Below are positions 17,476 to 25,991 of a DNA stretch of 64,000 nucleotides, piece after piece. The stretch covers positions 62,001 through 126,000 of the forward strand of contig CACJQT010000002.1 in assembly GCA_902595635.1 (NCBI GenBank), in the 5' to 3' direction. The DNA is from an uncultured Pelagibacteraceae bacterium (GTDB lineage: Bacteria; Pseudomonadota; Alphaproteobacteria; Pelagibacterales; Pelagibacteraceae). Made by a program: the position numbers and the translations under genes. Within the stretch, counting starts at the first letter, position 1; every line of letters begins with the position of its first letter. The notes beneath the pieces are model-generated. The model did not search any database. It saw nothing but the letters and a program-made list of their open reading frames with translations, and was not told where the DNA came from.

Positions 17476-18399
17476 TTGATTTTAAGCAAACCAAATCATA
17501 TAAAAATTTATGGTCACCGAGGAGCAAGAGGAGATCTTCCCGAAAACACTCTAGAAAGTTTTAAATACTTATTTGAAAACAATATTAATGCATACGAAAC
17601 TGATATTTTGATTTCAAAAGATTTTATTCCTGTGATTACTCACGACTTTAGATTAGATCCAAGTCTTACAAAAGATAACGAGGGAAATTGGATAGAGGAT
17701 GAAAATATAAAAATATATGATTTAACTTATGAAGAACTTTTAAAATTTGATGTTGGATCTTTAAATAAGTTATCTAGATATGGAAGAAGATTTGTTAATC
17801 AAAAAACTTTAGAAAATCAAAAGATACCGAAACTTTCTGAATTATTAAATTTATCCTCAAAAAACATATCTGAAAATCTATTAATAAATTTAGAAATTAA
17901 ATCTACACCTGATGAGGAAAATCTAACGCCGACTCCAGAAGAAATGGTTAAACTAGTTATGCAAGAGGTAAATAAGTCAACCTTACAAAATAAAATAATT
18001 GTTTCATCATTTGATTGGCGAACACTGACAGAAATGAAAAAACTTTACCCTGAAATTTCAAGAGCTTATTTAACTTTTCAACAACAGGCTGGAATTAAAA
18101 TTAAAAATACAATTTATAATAGATCTCCATGGATGAGTTACATGCCCTTTTTTGAAAATCATGAATTACCGAAAATTATAAAATCACAAGGCGGAGAAGC
18201 TTGGCATCCATACCATAAAGATATTACAAAAAAACTAGTAGATATTTCTCATCAAGAAAATTTGCCAGTGAACGTTTGGACAGTAAACAAAGATTACGAC
18301 ATGTTAAAAATGGTTGAGTATGGTGTAGATGGTATCATGACAGATTATCCATTGAAGCTTAAAGAACTTTGTGAGAAAGAAAATATAAACTGGTTTTAG
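17476..18399 (+). CDS. ugpQ: Glycerophosphodiester phosphodiesterase
   Basis: A 307-aa GDPD-family enzyme without a signal peptide, so cytoplasmic. Active-site residues are visible: H14 in GHRGARG, PENT at 22-25, metal ligands E41 and D43 (YETDI), and H56 (ITHD). The C-terminal NVWTVNKDYDM and GVDGIMTDYP close the barrel. It hydrolyses glycerophosphodiesters, such as those from phospholipid head groups, to G3P and the free alcohol. Placement right after ugpC fits the UgpQ role. The start appears to be TTG at 17476; no ATG fits before the conserved N-terminus. Confidence 0.9.
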   Translation: MILSKPNHIKIYGHRGARGDLPENTLESFKYLFENNINAYETDILISKDFIPVITHDFRLDPSLTKDNEGNWIEDENIKIYDLTYEELLKFDVGSLNKLSRYGRRFVNQKTLENQKIPKLSELLNLSSKNISENLLINLEIKSTPDEENLTPTPEEMVKLVMQEVNKSTLQNKIIVSSFDWRTLTEMKKLYPEISRAYLTFQQQAGIKIKNTIYNRSPWMSYMPFFENHELPKIIKSQGGEAWHPYHKDITKKLVDISHQENLPVNVWTVNKDYDMLKMVEYGVDGIMTDYPLKLKELCEKENINWF

Positions 18400-18408
18400 T
18401 TTATTTTA

Positions 18409-19131
18409 ATGGATTTAAATATAGTTAGTAATGAGGAAAAGTTTTTAGCTGGAAAACTTGAAGGATATACTTTAAAAGGTGCTGAAAATAAATTTGATGA
18501 CAAAGGAAATCCTTTACCCTTTCCAGGTTGTACAATAATTTGTAATATTCCTCTTAATACCAATTTATCCGATGAAATTAGTAGTTTTCAAAAAAAAATA
18601 AAAAATTTTAATCCAGAAAAAACTTATTTCTATTTACCTCAATCTAGTTTTCATATGACGTTATTTGATTGTTGTAATTTAAATACAAAAAATACAAATA
18701 ATTGGCCATCAGATATAGATCTTGATATGGATCACAAAGATATAGCTTTTGAATTAAATAAAAGAATTAAAAACTATAATTTTCCAAAAGAATTTAATCT
18801 TAAACTAAAAACATTTTTTGGTGGTTATAGTATTATTTTAGAACCTTTTTCTAAAAAGGATGAAAAAATTCTTAGAAATTGTAGAGATGAACTAAGTAGC
18901 TTATTAAAAATTAAATTTGAAAACCATCAAAGATATACTTTTCATATTACTTTGGCATATATCTTAAGAGAGCTTAGTGAGATTGAAATAAGTAATTTAA
19001 TTGAATTTAATAAAAAACTATTTTTAGACTTTAGTAAAAAATTTCCAAAAATTACTTTTTCAAAACCTGAAATGTGTACTTTTGAGAACATGTTAGAATT
19101 TAAAAGTGTTAATCCTTCCAGCTTGTATTAG
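18409..19131 (+). CDS. 2H phosphoesterase family protein (DUF1868-like)
   Basis: A 240-aa cytoplasmic protein with the two HxT motifs of the 2H phosphoesterase superfamily: H82-M-T84 (SSFHMTLFD) and H179-I-T181 (YTFHITLAY). The N-terminal GNPLPFPGCTIICNI matches DUF1868. 2H enzymes act on 2',3'-cyclic or other cyclic phosphodiesters, or as RNA ligases/phosphodiesterases. Located nine bases after a glycerophosphodiester phosphodiesterase and before glycerol kinase, it could open cyclic glycerophosphate or process an unusual glycerophosphodiester. That substrate is inferred from context only; an RNA-related role remains possible. Confidence 0.78.
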   Translation: MDLNIVSNEEKFLAGKLEGYTLKGAENKFDDKGNPLPFPGCTIICNIPLNTNLSDEISSFQKKIKNFNPEKTYFYLPQSSFHMTLFDCCNLNTKNTNNWPSDIDLDMDHKDIAFELNKRIKNYNFPKEFNLKLKTFFGGYSIILEPFSKKDEKILRNCRDELSSLLKIKFENHQRYTFHITLAYILRELSEIEISNLIEFNKKLFLDFSKKFPKITFSKPEMCTFENMLEFKSVNPSSLY

Positions 19132-19173
19132 TTTTTACTTTTAGAAAAAAAAATTTAGGTATAGACTTAAATT

Positions 19174-20652
19174 GTGAAAAAATTTCTTGTTGCTATTGAC
19201 CAAGGCACAACATCAACTAGAGCAATTCTCTTTGATTTAGATGGTAATATAAAATTTACATCCCAGTTTGAATTTAATCAATATTTTCCAAAAAATGGAT
19301 GGGTGGAGCATAATCCAAACGAAATTTGGCTTACAACTCTAAAAGCGTTGAAAAAAGTAATAAAAAAAGCATCACTATTAAGAGGAAAAATATTAAGTAT
19401 AGGAATAACTAACCAGAGAGAGACAACTATTCTTTGGAATAAGAAAACAGGAAAACCAGTCTACAACGCAATTGTTTGGCAAGATAGAAGAACCCAAGAC
19501 TATTGTGAAGAGTTAAAGAAAAAAAATTATGAAAAAATTTTTAGAAAAAAAACTGGATTATTTATTGACCCATATTTTTCTGCAACTAAAATTAAATGGA
19601 TACTAGAAAACGTAAAAAATGTTAAGAAACTTTTAAAATCAAATAATTTATTATTTGGTACTGTTGATACTTTCCTTATTTGGAAACTTACTAATGGGCA
19701 ACATCATTTAACAGAAGCAACTAATGCTTGTAGGACCATGTTATTTAACATTAATAATAATAAATGGGATAAAGAAATCTTAAAAAAACTTAAAATTTCT
19801 GAAAATATTTTGCCAAAAGTTAAAAATTCAGCTGATAATTTTGGTTTAACAAGTAAGAGAATTGTCGGCAGTGAAATACCAATATCAGCAGTTCTAGGAG
19901 ACCAACAAGCAGCTGCAGTAGGACAGTCATGCTTTGAAAGAGGTTCAGTAAAAAGCACATATGGAACTGGTGCCTTTGTCATAATGAATACTGGTTCAAA
20001 AAAAATTTATTCTAAAAATAAATTATTAACAACAATATGTTACAGATTGAATGGAAAAAATACTTATGCTCTTGAAGGATCTATTTTTATTGCAGGTGCA
20101 GGTGTACAATGGTTAAGAGATAAATTAAAATTTATTAACAATGCTTTTGATACGGAAACAATTGCTCAATCAAAAAAAAATAATGAGGGTGTATACGTTG
20201 TGCCTGCCTTCAGTGGAATGGGAGCACCTTATTGGAGGCCTGATGCAAGAGGGGTAATAACAGGTTTAACAAGAAATAGTGATTGGAAAACCTTAGTTAG
20301 AGCAGTATTAGAGTCAGTTGCCTATCAAAGTAATGATTTATTTAATGCAATGAAAAAAGATGGTTTAAAACCAACTAAACTTAAGATTGATGGAGGCATG
20401 GTAAAAAACAACTGGTTTTCGCAATTTTTATCTGACATCATAAATATAAATACAGAAAGACCAAAGGTATTAGAAACAACTGGTTTAGGAGTAGCTTTAC
20501 TAGCTGGATATCAAATTGGATTATTTAAATCATTATATCAAATCAAGAGGAAATGGAGAAAAGATAAAATTTTTAAGCCTAAAATAAACCGAAAAGTTAG
20601 GAACGATTTAATAAATGGTTGGAAATTATCAGTTCAGAAAGCTCTATTATAA
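19174..20652 (+). CDS. glpK: Glycerol kinase
   Basis: A full-length 492-aa FGGY-family kinase that converts glycerol and ATP to sn-glycerol-3-phosphate. Motifs: DQGTTSTR at 9-16, TNQRETTILW near 75-85, VWQDRRT, the ATP-binding STYGTGAF, GSIFIAGAGVQWLRD and DGGMVKNNWFSQFLSDI. The start is GTG at 19174. It joins glpD and the ugp genes into a complete route from glycerol, G3P or diesters to dihydroxyacetone phosphate. No glycerol facilitator (glpF) is in the window. Confidence 0.95.
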   Translation: MKKFLVAIDQGTTSTRAILFDLDGNIKFTSQFEFNQYFPKNGWVEHNPNEIWLTTLKALKKVIKKASLLRGKILSIGITNQRETTILWNKKTGKPVYNAIVWQDRRTQDYCEELKKKNYEKIFRKKTGLFIDPYFSATKIKWILENVKNVKKLLKSNNLLFGTVDTFLIWKLTNGQHHLTEATNACRTMLFNINNNKWDKEILKKLKISENILPKVKNSADNFGLTSKRIVGSEIPISAVLGDQQAAAVGQSCFERGSVKSTYGTGAFVIMNTGSKKIYSKNKLLTTICYRLNGKNTYALEGSIFIAGAGVQWLRDKLKFINNAFDTETIAQSKKNNEGVYVVPAFSGMGAPYWRPDARGVITGLTRNSDWKTLVRAVLESVAYQSNDLFNAMKKDGLKPTKLKIDGGMVKNNWFSQFLSDIININTERPKVLETTGLGVALLAGYQIGLFKSLYQIKRKWRKDKIFKPKINRKVRNDLINGWKLSVQKALL

Positions 20653-20682
20653 AAAATACAGATAAAAATTTAATTGTCGTTT

Positions 20683-21237
20683 ATGAAATATATAAATTTT
20701 ATTCTTTTATTTTTGCTAAGTATTTTTAATTCAAATTATTCACAGGCTAATGATTTAGTAATAAGCGAACTGCAGAAGGGTGGGAAAATTGTATTTATAA
20801 GACACTCACTTGCACCAGGAAATGGAGATCCTGATAATATTGATTTAAAAAAATGTGATACTCAAAGAAATTTAAATCAAGAAGGTATAGAGCAATCAAA
20901 AAATATTGGAATATTATTTAGCGATAATAATATTCAAATTGATAAAGTTTTATCTAGTGAATGGTGTAGATGCAAAGATACTGCTAGATTTGCCTTTAAT
21001 AATTATGAAACCTTCAAAGGTTTAAACTCTTTTTATCAAGAAAAGTTTTATAAATATAAAGATGGACAAATTAAGAGTTTAAAAAAATATATATCTAACT
21101 GGAATAGTGAGAAAAATCTTATTTTAGTAACACATTTTGTAGTTATTTCAGAAATGTTAAATTTTGGTACTTCATCTGGTGAAATTGTTGTTATAGATAA
21201 AGATTATAAATTTATAGGAAGTATTGAAACCATGTAG
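20683..21237 (+). CDS. Periplasmic histidine phosphatase family protein
   Basis: A 184-aa protein with a signal peptide (residues 1-21). The histidine-phosphatase core has the phospho-acceptor H41 in FIRHSLAPGNGDP and the second catalytic H151 in VTHFVV, with SSEWCRC at 91-97 between them. This secreted subgroup is widespread in marine proteobacteria but has no settled substrate. I use the ATG at 20683, because it gives a clean signal peptide; an upstream TTG (20674) would add three residues. It lies 30 bases after glpK and may release phosphate from small esters in the periplasm. Confidence 0.82.
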   Translation: MKYINFILLFLLSIFNSNYSQANDLVISELQKGGKIVFIRHSLAPGNGDPDNIDLKKCDTQRNLNQEGIEQSKNIGILFSDNNIQIDKVLSSEWCRCKDTARFAFNNYETFKGLNSFYQEKFYKYKDGQIKSLKKYISNWNSEKNLILVTHFVVISEMLNFGTSSGEIVVIDKDYKFIGSIETM

Positions 21238-21265
21238 TAATTATACATGATTATTATATTGAATT

Positions 21266-22120
21266 ATGAAAGTTGGATTTATAGGTGTTGGATGGATGGG
21301 ATTTGGTATCGCAAATAACATCCTTAAAAATAATCATGAATTATTTGTAATTGCTAATAAGAACAGAAAGCCAATTGATAGAATAGTCAAAGAAGGTGCA
21401 AAAGAAGTTAAATCTTATGAAGAACTTTGCAAAAGCGGATTAGATGCTTTGTTTTTATGCGTAACGAATTCTCCTATTGCTCATGAAATTGGAAAAAAAA
21501 TAGTATCATTATTAACTGATAAAACGATTGTAATAGATATTACCACTCATAATCAAAATGGATCTGTTGAAATGGAGCAAATATTAAATGCAAATAATAT
21601 TCCTTATTTAGAATGCCCTGTAATGGGAGGTCCTGTTCAAGCAGAAGAAGGAGTATTGGGTGGAATTGTTGGTGGATCTGAGGAAAATTTAAAAAGATCA
21701 GAAGAACTTTTAAAATGTTTTTGTAAAAATTATTATCATTTTGGTGGGATTGGAAATGGCGCAAAGACAAAATTATTAAATAATTTTCTATCTTTAGGAA
21801 CAGCTACTTATGTAATTGAATTAATAAAAGCTGCAAAAAAATTAGATATAGATTTAGAAAAACTTTATAAAGTAGCTCAATTAGGCTCAGGAAACTCTAA
21901 TGCCTTAAAGAGAATTTTTGATAAAGTTTTAGAGGATGATTACACAGGTTTTAAGTTTACAGCGACTAATACACTTAAAGATTTAACATATATAACTGAC
22001 TTATTAAAAGGTATGGATAATGCGGAAAAATTATCTGATTTATCAAAATCATTTTATAAAAAAGCAGTTGATGATGGTGATGGTGAGCTTTTTATAAGTG
22101 AACTAATAAAAAAGAATTAA
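21266..22120 (+). CDS. NAD(P)-dependent beta-hydroxyacid dehydrogenase (HIBADH family)
   Basis: A 284-aa two-domain dehydrogenase of the 3-hydroxyisobutyrate/tartronate semialdehyde reductase family. Visible are the Rossmann motif GVGWMG (7-12), the substrate-binding segment CPVMGGPVQAEEG (117-129) and the catalytic lysine K167 in GNGAKTKLLNNF. It reversibly oxidises a beta-hydroxy acid such as 3-hydroxyisobutyrate, glycerate or a related compound. The actual substrate is unclear. It is 28 bases downstream of the phosphatase gene on the same strand and ends against a convergent small membrane-protein gene. Confidence 0.87.
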   Translation: MKVGFIGVGWMGFGIANNILKNNHELFVIANKNRKPIDRIVKEGAKEVKSYEELCKSGLDALFLCVTNSPIAHEIGKKIVSLLTDKTIVIDITTHNQNGSVEMEQILNANNIPYLECPVMGGPVQAEEGVLGGIVGGSEENLKRSEELLKCFCKNYYHFGGIGNGAKTKLLNNFLSLGTATYVIELIKAAKKLDIDLEKLYKVAQLGSGNSNALKRIFDKVLEDDYTGFKFTATNTLKDLTYITDLLKGMDNAEKLSDLSKSFYKKAVDDGDGELFISELIKKN

Positions 22121-22296
22121 TCTTTTTTTTCTTCTTTTTCTTTTTCAGCGAAGAATAAAGCAATCGCAAATAAAGTTGTCCATGCAATTCCTAATAATGC
22201 TTTTGGACTAGTTTCAGCACTCCATATATCTAAAAAGATTGCACCTAATGCAAGACCGACAAGATAAATAACAATTGCAATATTTGTTTTGCTCAT
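22117..22296 (-). CDS. Small two-helix membrane protein, unknown function
   Basis: A 59-residue protein (start MSKTNIAIVIYLVG, end EKEKEEKKD) read from an ATG at 22296, with its TAA overlapping the convergent dehydrogenase stop by 4 bases. Two hydrophobic helices (about 5-22 and 33-50) are joined by a short loop, with a charged Glu/Lys tail. The length and layout are typical of a real small inner-membrane protein, and it fills the gap before tRNA-Leu. No known family is recognised. It is too short for routine gene finders. Confidence 0.65.
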   Translation of the reverse strand: MSKTNIAIVIYLVGLALGAIFLDIWSAETSPKALLGIAWTTLFAIALFFAEKEKEEKKD

Positions 22297-22373
22297 ATCA
22301 ATTAAGCTAATGTTTTACACTATTATTCTAATTGGACAATTATAAACAATCATATATAAAGCACCAATAATTT

Positions 22374-22458
22374 GGGCGAGTGGCGGAATTGGTAGACGCG
22401 TTGGTCTTAGGAACCAATAGTGCAAACTGTGAAGGTTCGAGTCCTTTCTCGCCTACCA
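22374..22458 (+). tRNA. tRNA-Leu (anticodon TAG)
   Basis: An 85-nt cloverleaf with acceptor stem GGGCGAG/CTCGCCT, an anticodon arm TTGGT-CTTAGGA-ACCAA with anticodon TAG, a class II variable arm (TAGTGCAAACTGT), the T-loop TTCGAGT and an encoded CCA end. It lies six bases upstream of the trigger factor start, so the two may share a transcript. Confidence 0.96.
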
Positions 22459-22464
22459 TATTTT

Positions 22465-23934
22465 ATGAAAGTAACAGTAGAAAATAAAAAAGGTCTAGAA
22501 AAAGATATAAAAGTTTTTATCGATAAAAAAACTATATCTGGATATCTCGAAGAAAAATACGAAGAGATAAAAAAAGATGTCGTTTTAAAAGGATTTAGAC
22601 CAGGTAAAGTTCCTACAGAAATTTTAAAAAGACAGTTTGGAAAAGCGGTCTATGGAGAAGTAATCGATAAAGTATTGAAAGATACTACTACTAAAGCTCT
22701 TGAAGACAATAAAATTAAACCTGCAGGTCAGCCTAAAATTGATTTAAAGTCATTTGGTGAAGGAAAAGATCTTGAATACACAATTTCAGTAACAGAATTA
22801 CCAAATGTAGAGGTTGGATCATTAAAAGATTTAAAAGTAGACGAGTACGTTGTTAAAATTGATCCAAAAGAAACAGATAAAAGAATTGATCAAATAGCAA
22901 AAACTCAAAAAAACTTTAAAGATGCTGAAGAAAGTTATGCAGCTAAAGTGGGTGATTTAGTTGTTTTTGATTATAAAGCAACAGTTGATGGCAAAGATTT
23001 TAAAGGAAATGAAGGAAAAAATACTCAATTAGAACTTGGAAAAGATTTATTTATTAAAGGATTTGATAAAGAATTAGAAGGTGTCAAAAATAAAGAAGAT
23101 AAAAAAGTAGAAGTTAAGCTACCAGAAAACTTTCCAGAAAAAGAAGTGGCTAATAAATCTGCAGTGTTTGAATGTAAAATTACAGCTGTCAAAAAACCAG
23201 AAGAAACAAAAATTGATGATAACTTTGCAAAAAATTTAGGAGCAAAAGACTTAAATAATTTAAAAGAGTTAATATCTAAACAAATCAATGATGAATTTAA
23301 AAATTCGTTAGAAATGATTTCAAAAAAACAAATTTTAGAACAAATTGAAAAACAAAAACTCGATCAGTTACCAGCAAATCTCATTGAACAAGAAGTAAAT
23401 TTATTAGCTCAAGGCATGAAGGAAGAAGAAAAGAAAAAAAATATGAAATACTTTGAGGAACAAGCTAAAAAAAGAATTAAAACTGGTTTAATTCTAAACG
23501 CATTTGGTGAAAAAAATCAAATTAAAGTATCTCAAGAAGAATTAAATGCAGAAATACAAAAGCAGTTTAGAATGATGCCTGGACAAGAAAAAATGGTTAA
23601 AGAGTATTATGAGAAAAATCCAGGAGCGATAGAGAGTTTAAGAGGTTCTATTTATGAAGAAAAAATAATAGGTGAACTTAAAAAAATTGCGAAAGTAAAC
23701 AAAAAAGAAATTAGCAAAGAAGAAGCTGAAAAAATATTAAAAGAAGAAAATGAAAAAAATTTAAAAGAGCAAGAGAAATTAGCAAAATTATCCGAAGGTG
23801 CTGATGATAAAATAAAAGAGAAAAAAGAAGTTAAGTCAGAAGATAAAAAAGAAAAGAAAACAGCTAAACCGACTAAAGCTCCAAAAAAAGTAGCAAAAAA
23901 AACTAAATCAACAAAAAAAGTTAGCAAAAAGTAA
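22465..23934 (+). CDS. tig: Trigger factor (ribosome-associated chaperone/prolyl isomerase)
   Basis: A 489-aa protein. The N-terminal ribosome-binding signature GFRPGKVP is at 43-50, an FKBP-type PPIase domain spans about 155-245 (GDLVVFDYKATVDGK...), and the helical SurA-like chaperone domain follows. It meets nascent chains at the ribosome exit tunnel. The last 40 or so residues are extremely Lys-rich with Ala/Pro/Thr (for example PTKAPKKVAKKTKSTKK), an extension beyond the roughly 430-450 aa of common trigger factors that looks histone-tail-like. I chose the ATG at 22465, because upstream starts fall in the tRNA. Followed by clpP and clpX, the standard order. Confidence 0.95.
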   Translation: MKVTVENKKGLEKDIKVFIDKKTISGYLEEKYEEIKKDVVLKGFRPGKVPTEILKRQFGKAVYGEVIDKVLKDTTTKALEDNKIKPAGQPKIDLKSFGEGKDLEYTISVTELPNVEVGSLKDLKVDEYVVKIDPKETDKRIDQIAKTQKNFKDAEESYAAKVGDLVVFDYKATVDGKDFKGNEGKNTQLELGKDLFIKGFDKELEGVKNKEDKKVEVKLPENFPEKEVANKSAVFECKITAVKKPEETKIDDNFAKNLGAKDLNNLKELISKQINDEFKNSLEMISKKQILEQIEKQKLDQLPANLIEQEVNLLAQGMKEEEKKKNMKYFEEQAKKRIKTGLILNAFGEKNQIKVSQEELNAEIQKQFRMMPGQEKMVKEYYEKNPGAIESLRGSIYEEKIIGELKKIAKVNKKEISKEEAEKILKEENEKNLKEQEKLAKLSEGADDKIKEKKEVKSEDKKEKKTAKPTKAPKKVAKKTKSTKKVSKK

Positions 23935-23965
23935 TCACAAGTTGTATAAGTAAATCGAATCACTT

Positions 23966-24577
23966 ATGACAACAAAAATTCCAGAACATTTAAGTACTTT
24001 GATCCCAATGGTAGTTGAGCAATCAAGCCGAGGTGAAAGAGCTTATGATATTTATTCAAGATTATTAAAAGAGAGAATTGTTTTTGTAGTTGGACCAATT
24101 AATGATGCAGTTGCATCTTTGGTTACTGCTCAATTATTATTTTTAGAGTCTGAAGATCCTAAAAAAGAAATTTCATTATACATAAATAGTCCAGGTGGCT
24201 TGGTTACTGCAGGTTTAGGAATTTATGACACGATGCAATATATCAAACCTGAAGTTAGTACATTGTGTATTGGACAAGCTGCAAGCATGGGATCATTTTT
24301 GTTAGCTGCAGGATCAAAAGGAAAAAGATTATCATTACCAAATTCAAGAATAATGGTTCATCAACCTTCTGCTGGTTTTCAAGGTCAAGCAACCGATATA
24401 GAAATTCATGCTAATGAGGTTATGTCTTTGAAAAAAAGATTAAATGAAATTTATTCTAAGCATACAGGTAAGTCTGTTGATCAAATTAAAGAAGCGTTGG
24501 AGAGAGACAATTTTATGACTCCAGATAACGCAAAAGATTTTGGTTTGATCGATAAAGTAGTAGAAAAAAGAGATTAA
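23966..24577 (+). CDS. clpP: ATP-dependent Clp protease proteolytic subunit
   Basis: A 203-aa serine peptidase. The catalytic triad S107 (GQAASMGS), H132 (MVHQPS) and D181 has the same spacing as the E. coli enzyme. It forms the barrel-shaped proteolytic core that works with the ClpX unfoldase encoded next. There are 31 bases between it and the tig stop, and 89 to clpX, so clpX may have some transcription of its own. Confidence 0.97.
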   Translation: MTTKIPEHLSTLIPMVVEQSSRGERAYDIYSRLLKERIVFVVGPINDAVASLVTAQLLFLESEDPKKEISLYINSPGGLVTAGLGIYDTMQYIKPEVSTLCIGQAASMGSFLLAAGSKGKRLSLPNSRIMVHQPSAGFQGQATDIEIHANEVMSLKKRLNEIYSKHTGKSVDQIKEALERDNFMTPDNAKDFGLIDKVVEKRD

Positions 24578-24666
24578 ACAACAATATATAGTTTATTCAC
24601 AACCTATACTTGATTAAGAAGTAATCTTTGTAATAAAGTATTCAAATTGATTCGTTATAAAAAACT

Positions 24667-25929
24667 ATGAGCAACAATAATAAAAATATTCTTTACTGTT
24701 CTTTCTGTGGAAAGAGTCAACATGAAGTCAGAAAATTAATTGCTGGACCAACAGTTTTTATTTGTGATGAGTGCGTTGAGCTATGTATGGACATTATTAA
24801 AGAAGAGAGCAAAGATACTTTTGTCAAACATCAAGACGGATTACCATCACCAAAAGAAATATGTGCAGTTCTAGATGATTATGTAATTGGACAGGATCAT
24901 GCAAAAAAAGTTTTATCAGTTGCAGTCCACAATCATTACAAAAGATTAAATTACGAAAATAAAACTAGCAAAAACGTCGAACTTTCAAAATCAAATATTT
25001 TATTAGTTGGACCAACAGGATGTGGAAAAACTTTATTAGCTCAAACCTTGGCAAGAATTTTAGATGTTCCATTTACAATGGCTGATGCAACTACATTAAC
25101 AGAAGCTGGTTATGTTGGTGAAGATGTTGAAAATATAATATTAAAATTATTACAAGCTGCAGATTATAATGTTGAAAAAGCTCAGCGAGGAATTGTTTAC
25201 ATTGATGAGGTAGATAAAATTAGCAGAAAATCAGAAAACCCTTCAATTACAAGAGATGTCTCGGGTGAAGGAGTTCAGCAAGCTTTATTAAAAATAATGG
25301 AAGGAACAGTTGCCAGTGTACCTCCTCAAGGTGGAAGAAAACATCCGCAACAAGAATTTTTACAAGTTGATACGACTAACATTCTATTTATATGTGGTGG
25401 TGCGTTCGCTGGATTAGATAAAATAATTTCACAAAGAGACAAAGGTTCATCTATTGGTTTTGGTGCTGAGGTTAAAAGTTTAGAAGATAAAAAAGTAGGT
25501 GAGTGGATGAAGAACCTTGAACCAGAGGACTTATTAAAATATGGATTGATACCAGAATTTATTGGAAGATTACCGATAACCGCAACTCTTGATGATCTCG
25601 ATGAGAAATCTTTAGTTAAAATTTTATTAGAGCCAAAAAATTCTCTTATCAAACAATACCAAGAGCTGTTTAAATTAGAGGGAGTTAAACTGACTTTTAA
25701 AGATCAATCTGTTAAAGACATAGCCAATAAAGCTATATCTAAAAAAACTGGAGCAAGAGGACTTAGATCGATTCTAGAAAACATATTATTGAAAACAATG
25801 TTTGATTTACCAAGTCAAGATAACATAGAAGAGGTTATAATTGATTCTGGTGCGGCGAAAGGTGTATCAGCGCCAGTTATAGTTCATTCGAAGAACAAAA
25901 CTAAAACTGATAAGACTTCAGCAGCATAA
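24667..25929 (+). CDS. clpX: ATP-dependent Clp protease ATP-binding subunit
   Basis: A 420-aa AAA+ unfoldase. The N-terminal zinc-binding domain has C11, C14, C33 and C36. Walker A GPTGCGKT is at 115-122, followed by the GYVGEDVEN pore motif and Walker [11 protein letters not shown]. The C-terminal [13 protein letters not shown] contains sensor 2. ClpX unfolds tagged proteins and feeds them to ClpP. Preceded by an 89-base AT-rich spacer in which I see no convincing promoter. Confidence 0.97.
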   Translation: MSNNNKNILYCSFCGKSQHEVRKLIAGPTVFICDECVELCMDIIKEESKDTFVKHQDGLPSPKEICAVLDDYVIGQDHAKKVLSVAVHNHYKRLNYENKTSKNVELSKSNILLVGPTGCGKTLLAQTLARILDVPFTMADATTLTEAGYVGEDVENIILKLLQAADYNVEKAQRGIVYIDEVDKISRKSENPSITRDVSGEGVQQALLKIMEGTVASVPPQGGRKHPQQEFLQVDTTNILFICGGAFAGLDKIISQRDKGSSIGFGAEVKSLEDKKVGEWMKNLEPEDLLKYGLIPEFIGRLPITATLDDLDEKSLVKILLEPKNSLIKQYQELFKLEGVKLTFKDQSVKDIANKAISKKTGARGLRSILENILLKTMFDLPSQDNIEEVIIDSGAAKGVSAPVIVHSKNKTKTDKTSAA

Positions 25930-25991
25930 TTGCACGTTAATAAACCATAATTACCTATTGCATTATAAAATATAATATCCATATTTCTAAC

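Noticed and set aside
22420-22464. Upstream extension of trigger factor starting inside tRNA-Leu
   Set aside because: The bases belong to the tRNA; the ATG at 22465 gives the conserved N-terminus MKVTVEN.
23652-23963. Open frame antisense to the trigger factor C-terminus
   Set aside because: It mirrors the Lys/Glu-rich coding strand as Phe/Leu/Ser repeats; no signal of a real protein.
25930-25991. Possible lon promoter (TATAAT at 25971-25976)
   Set aside because: No matching -35 element at a normal distance, and TATAAT-like strings are frequent in this AT-rich DNA.
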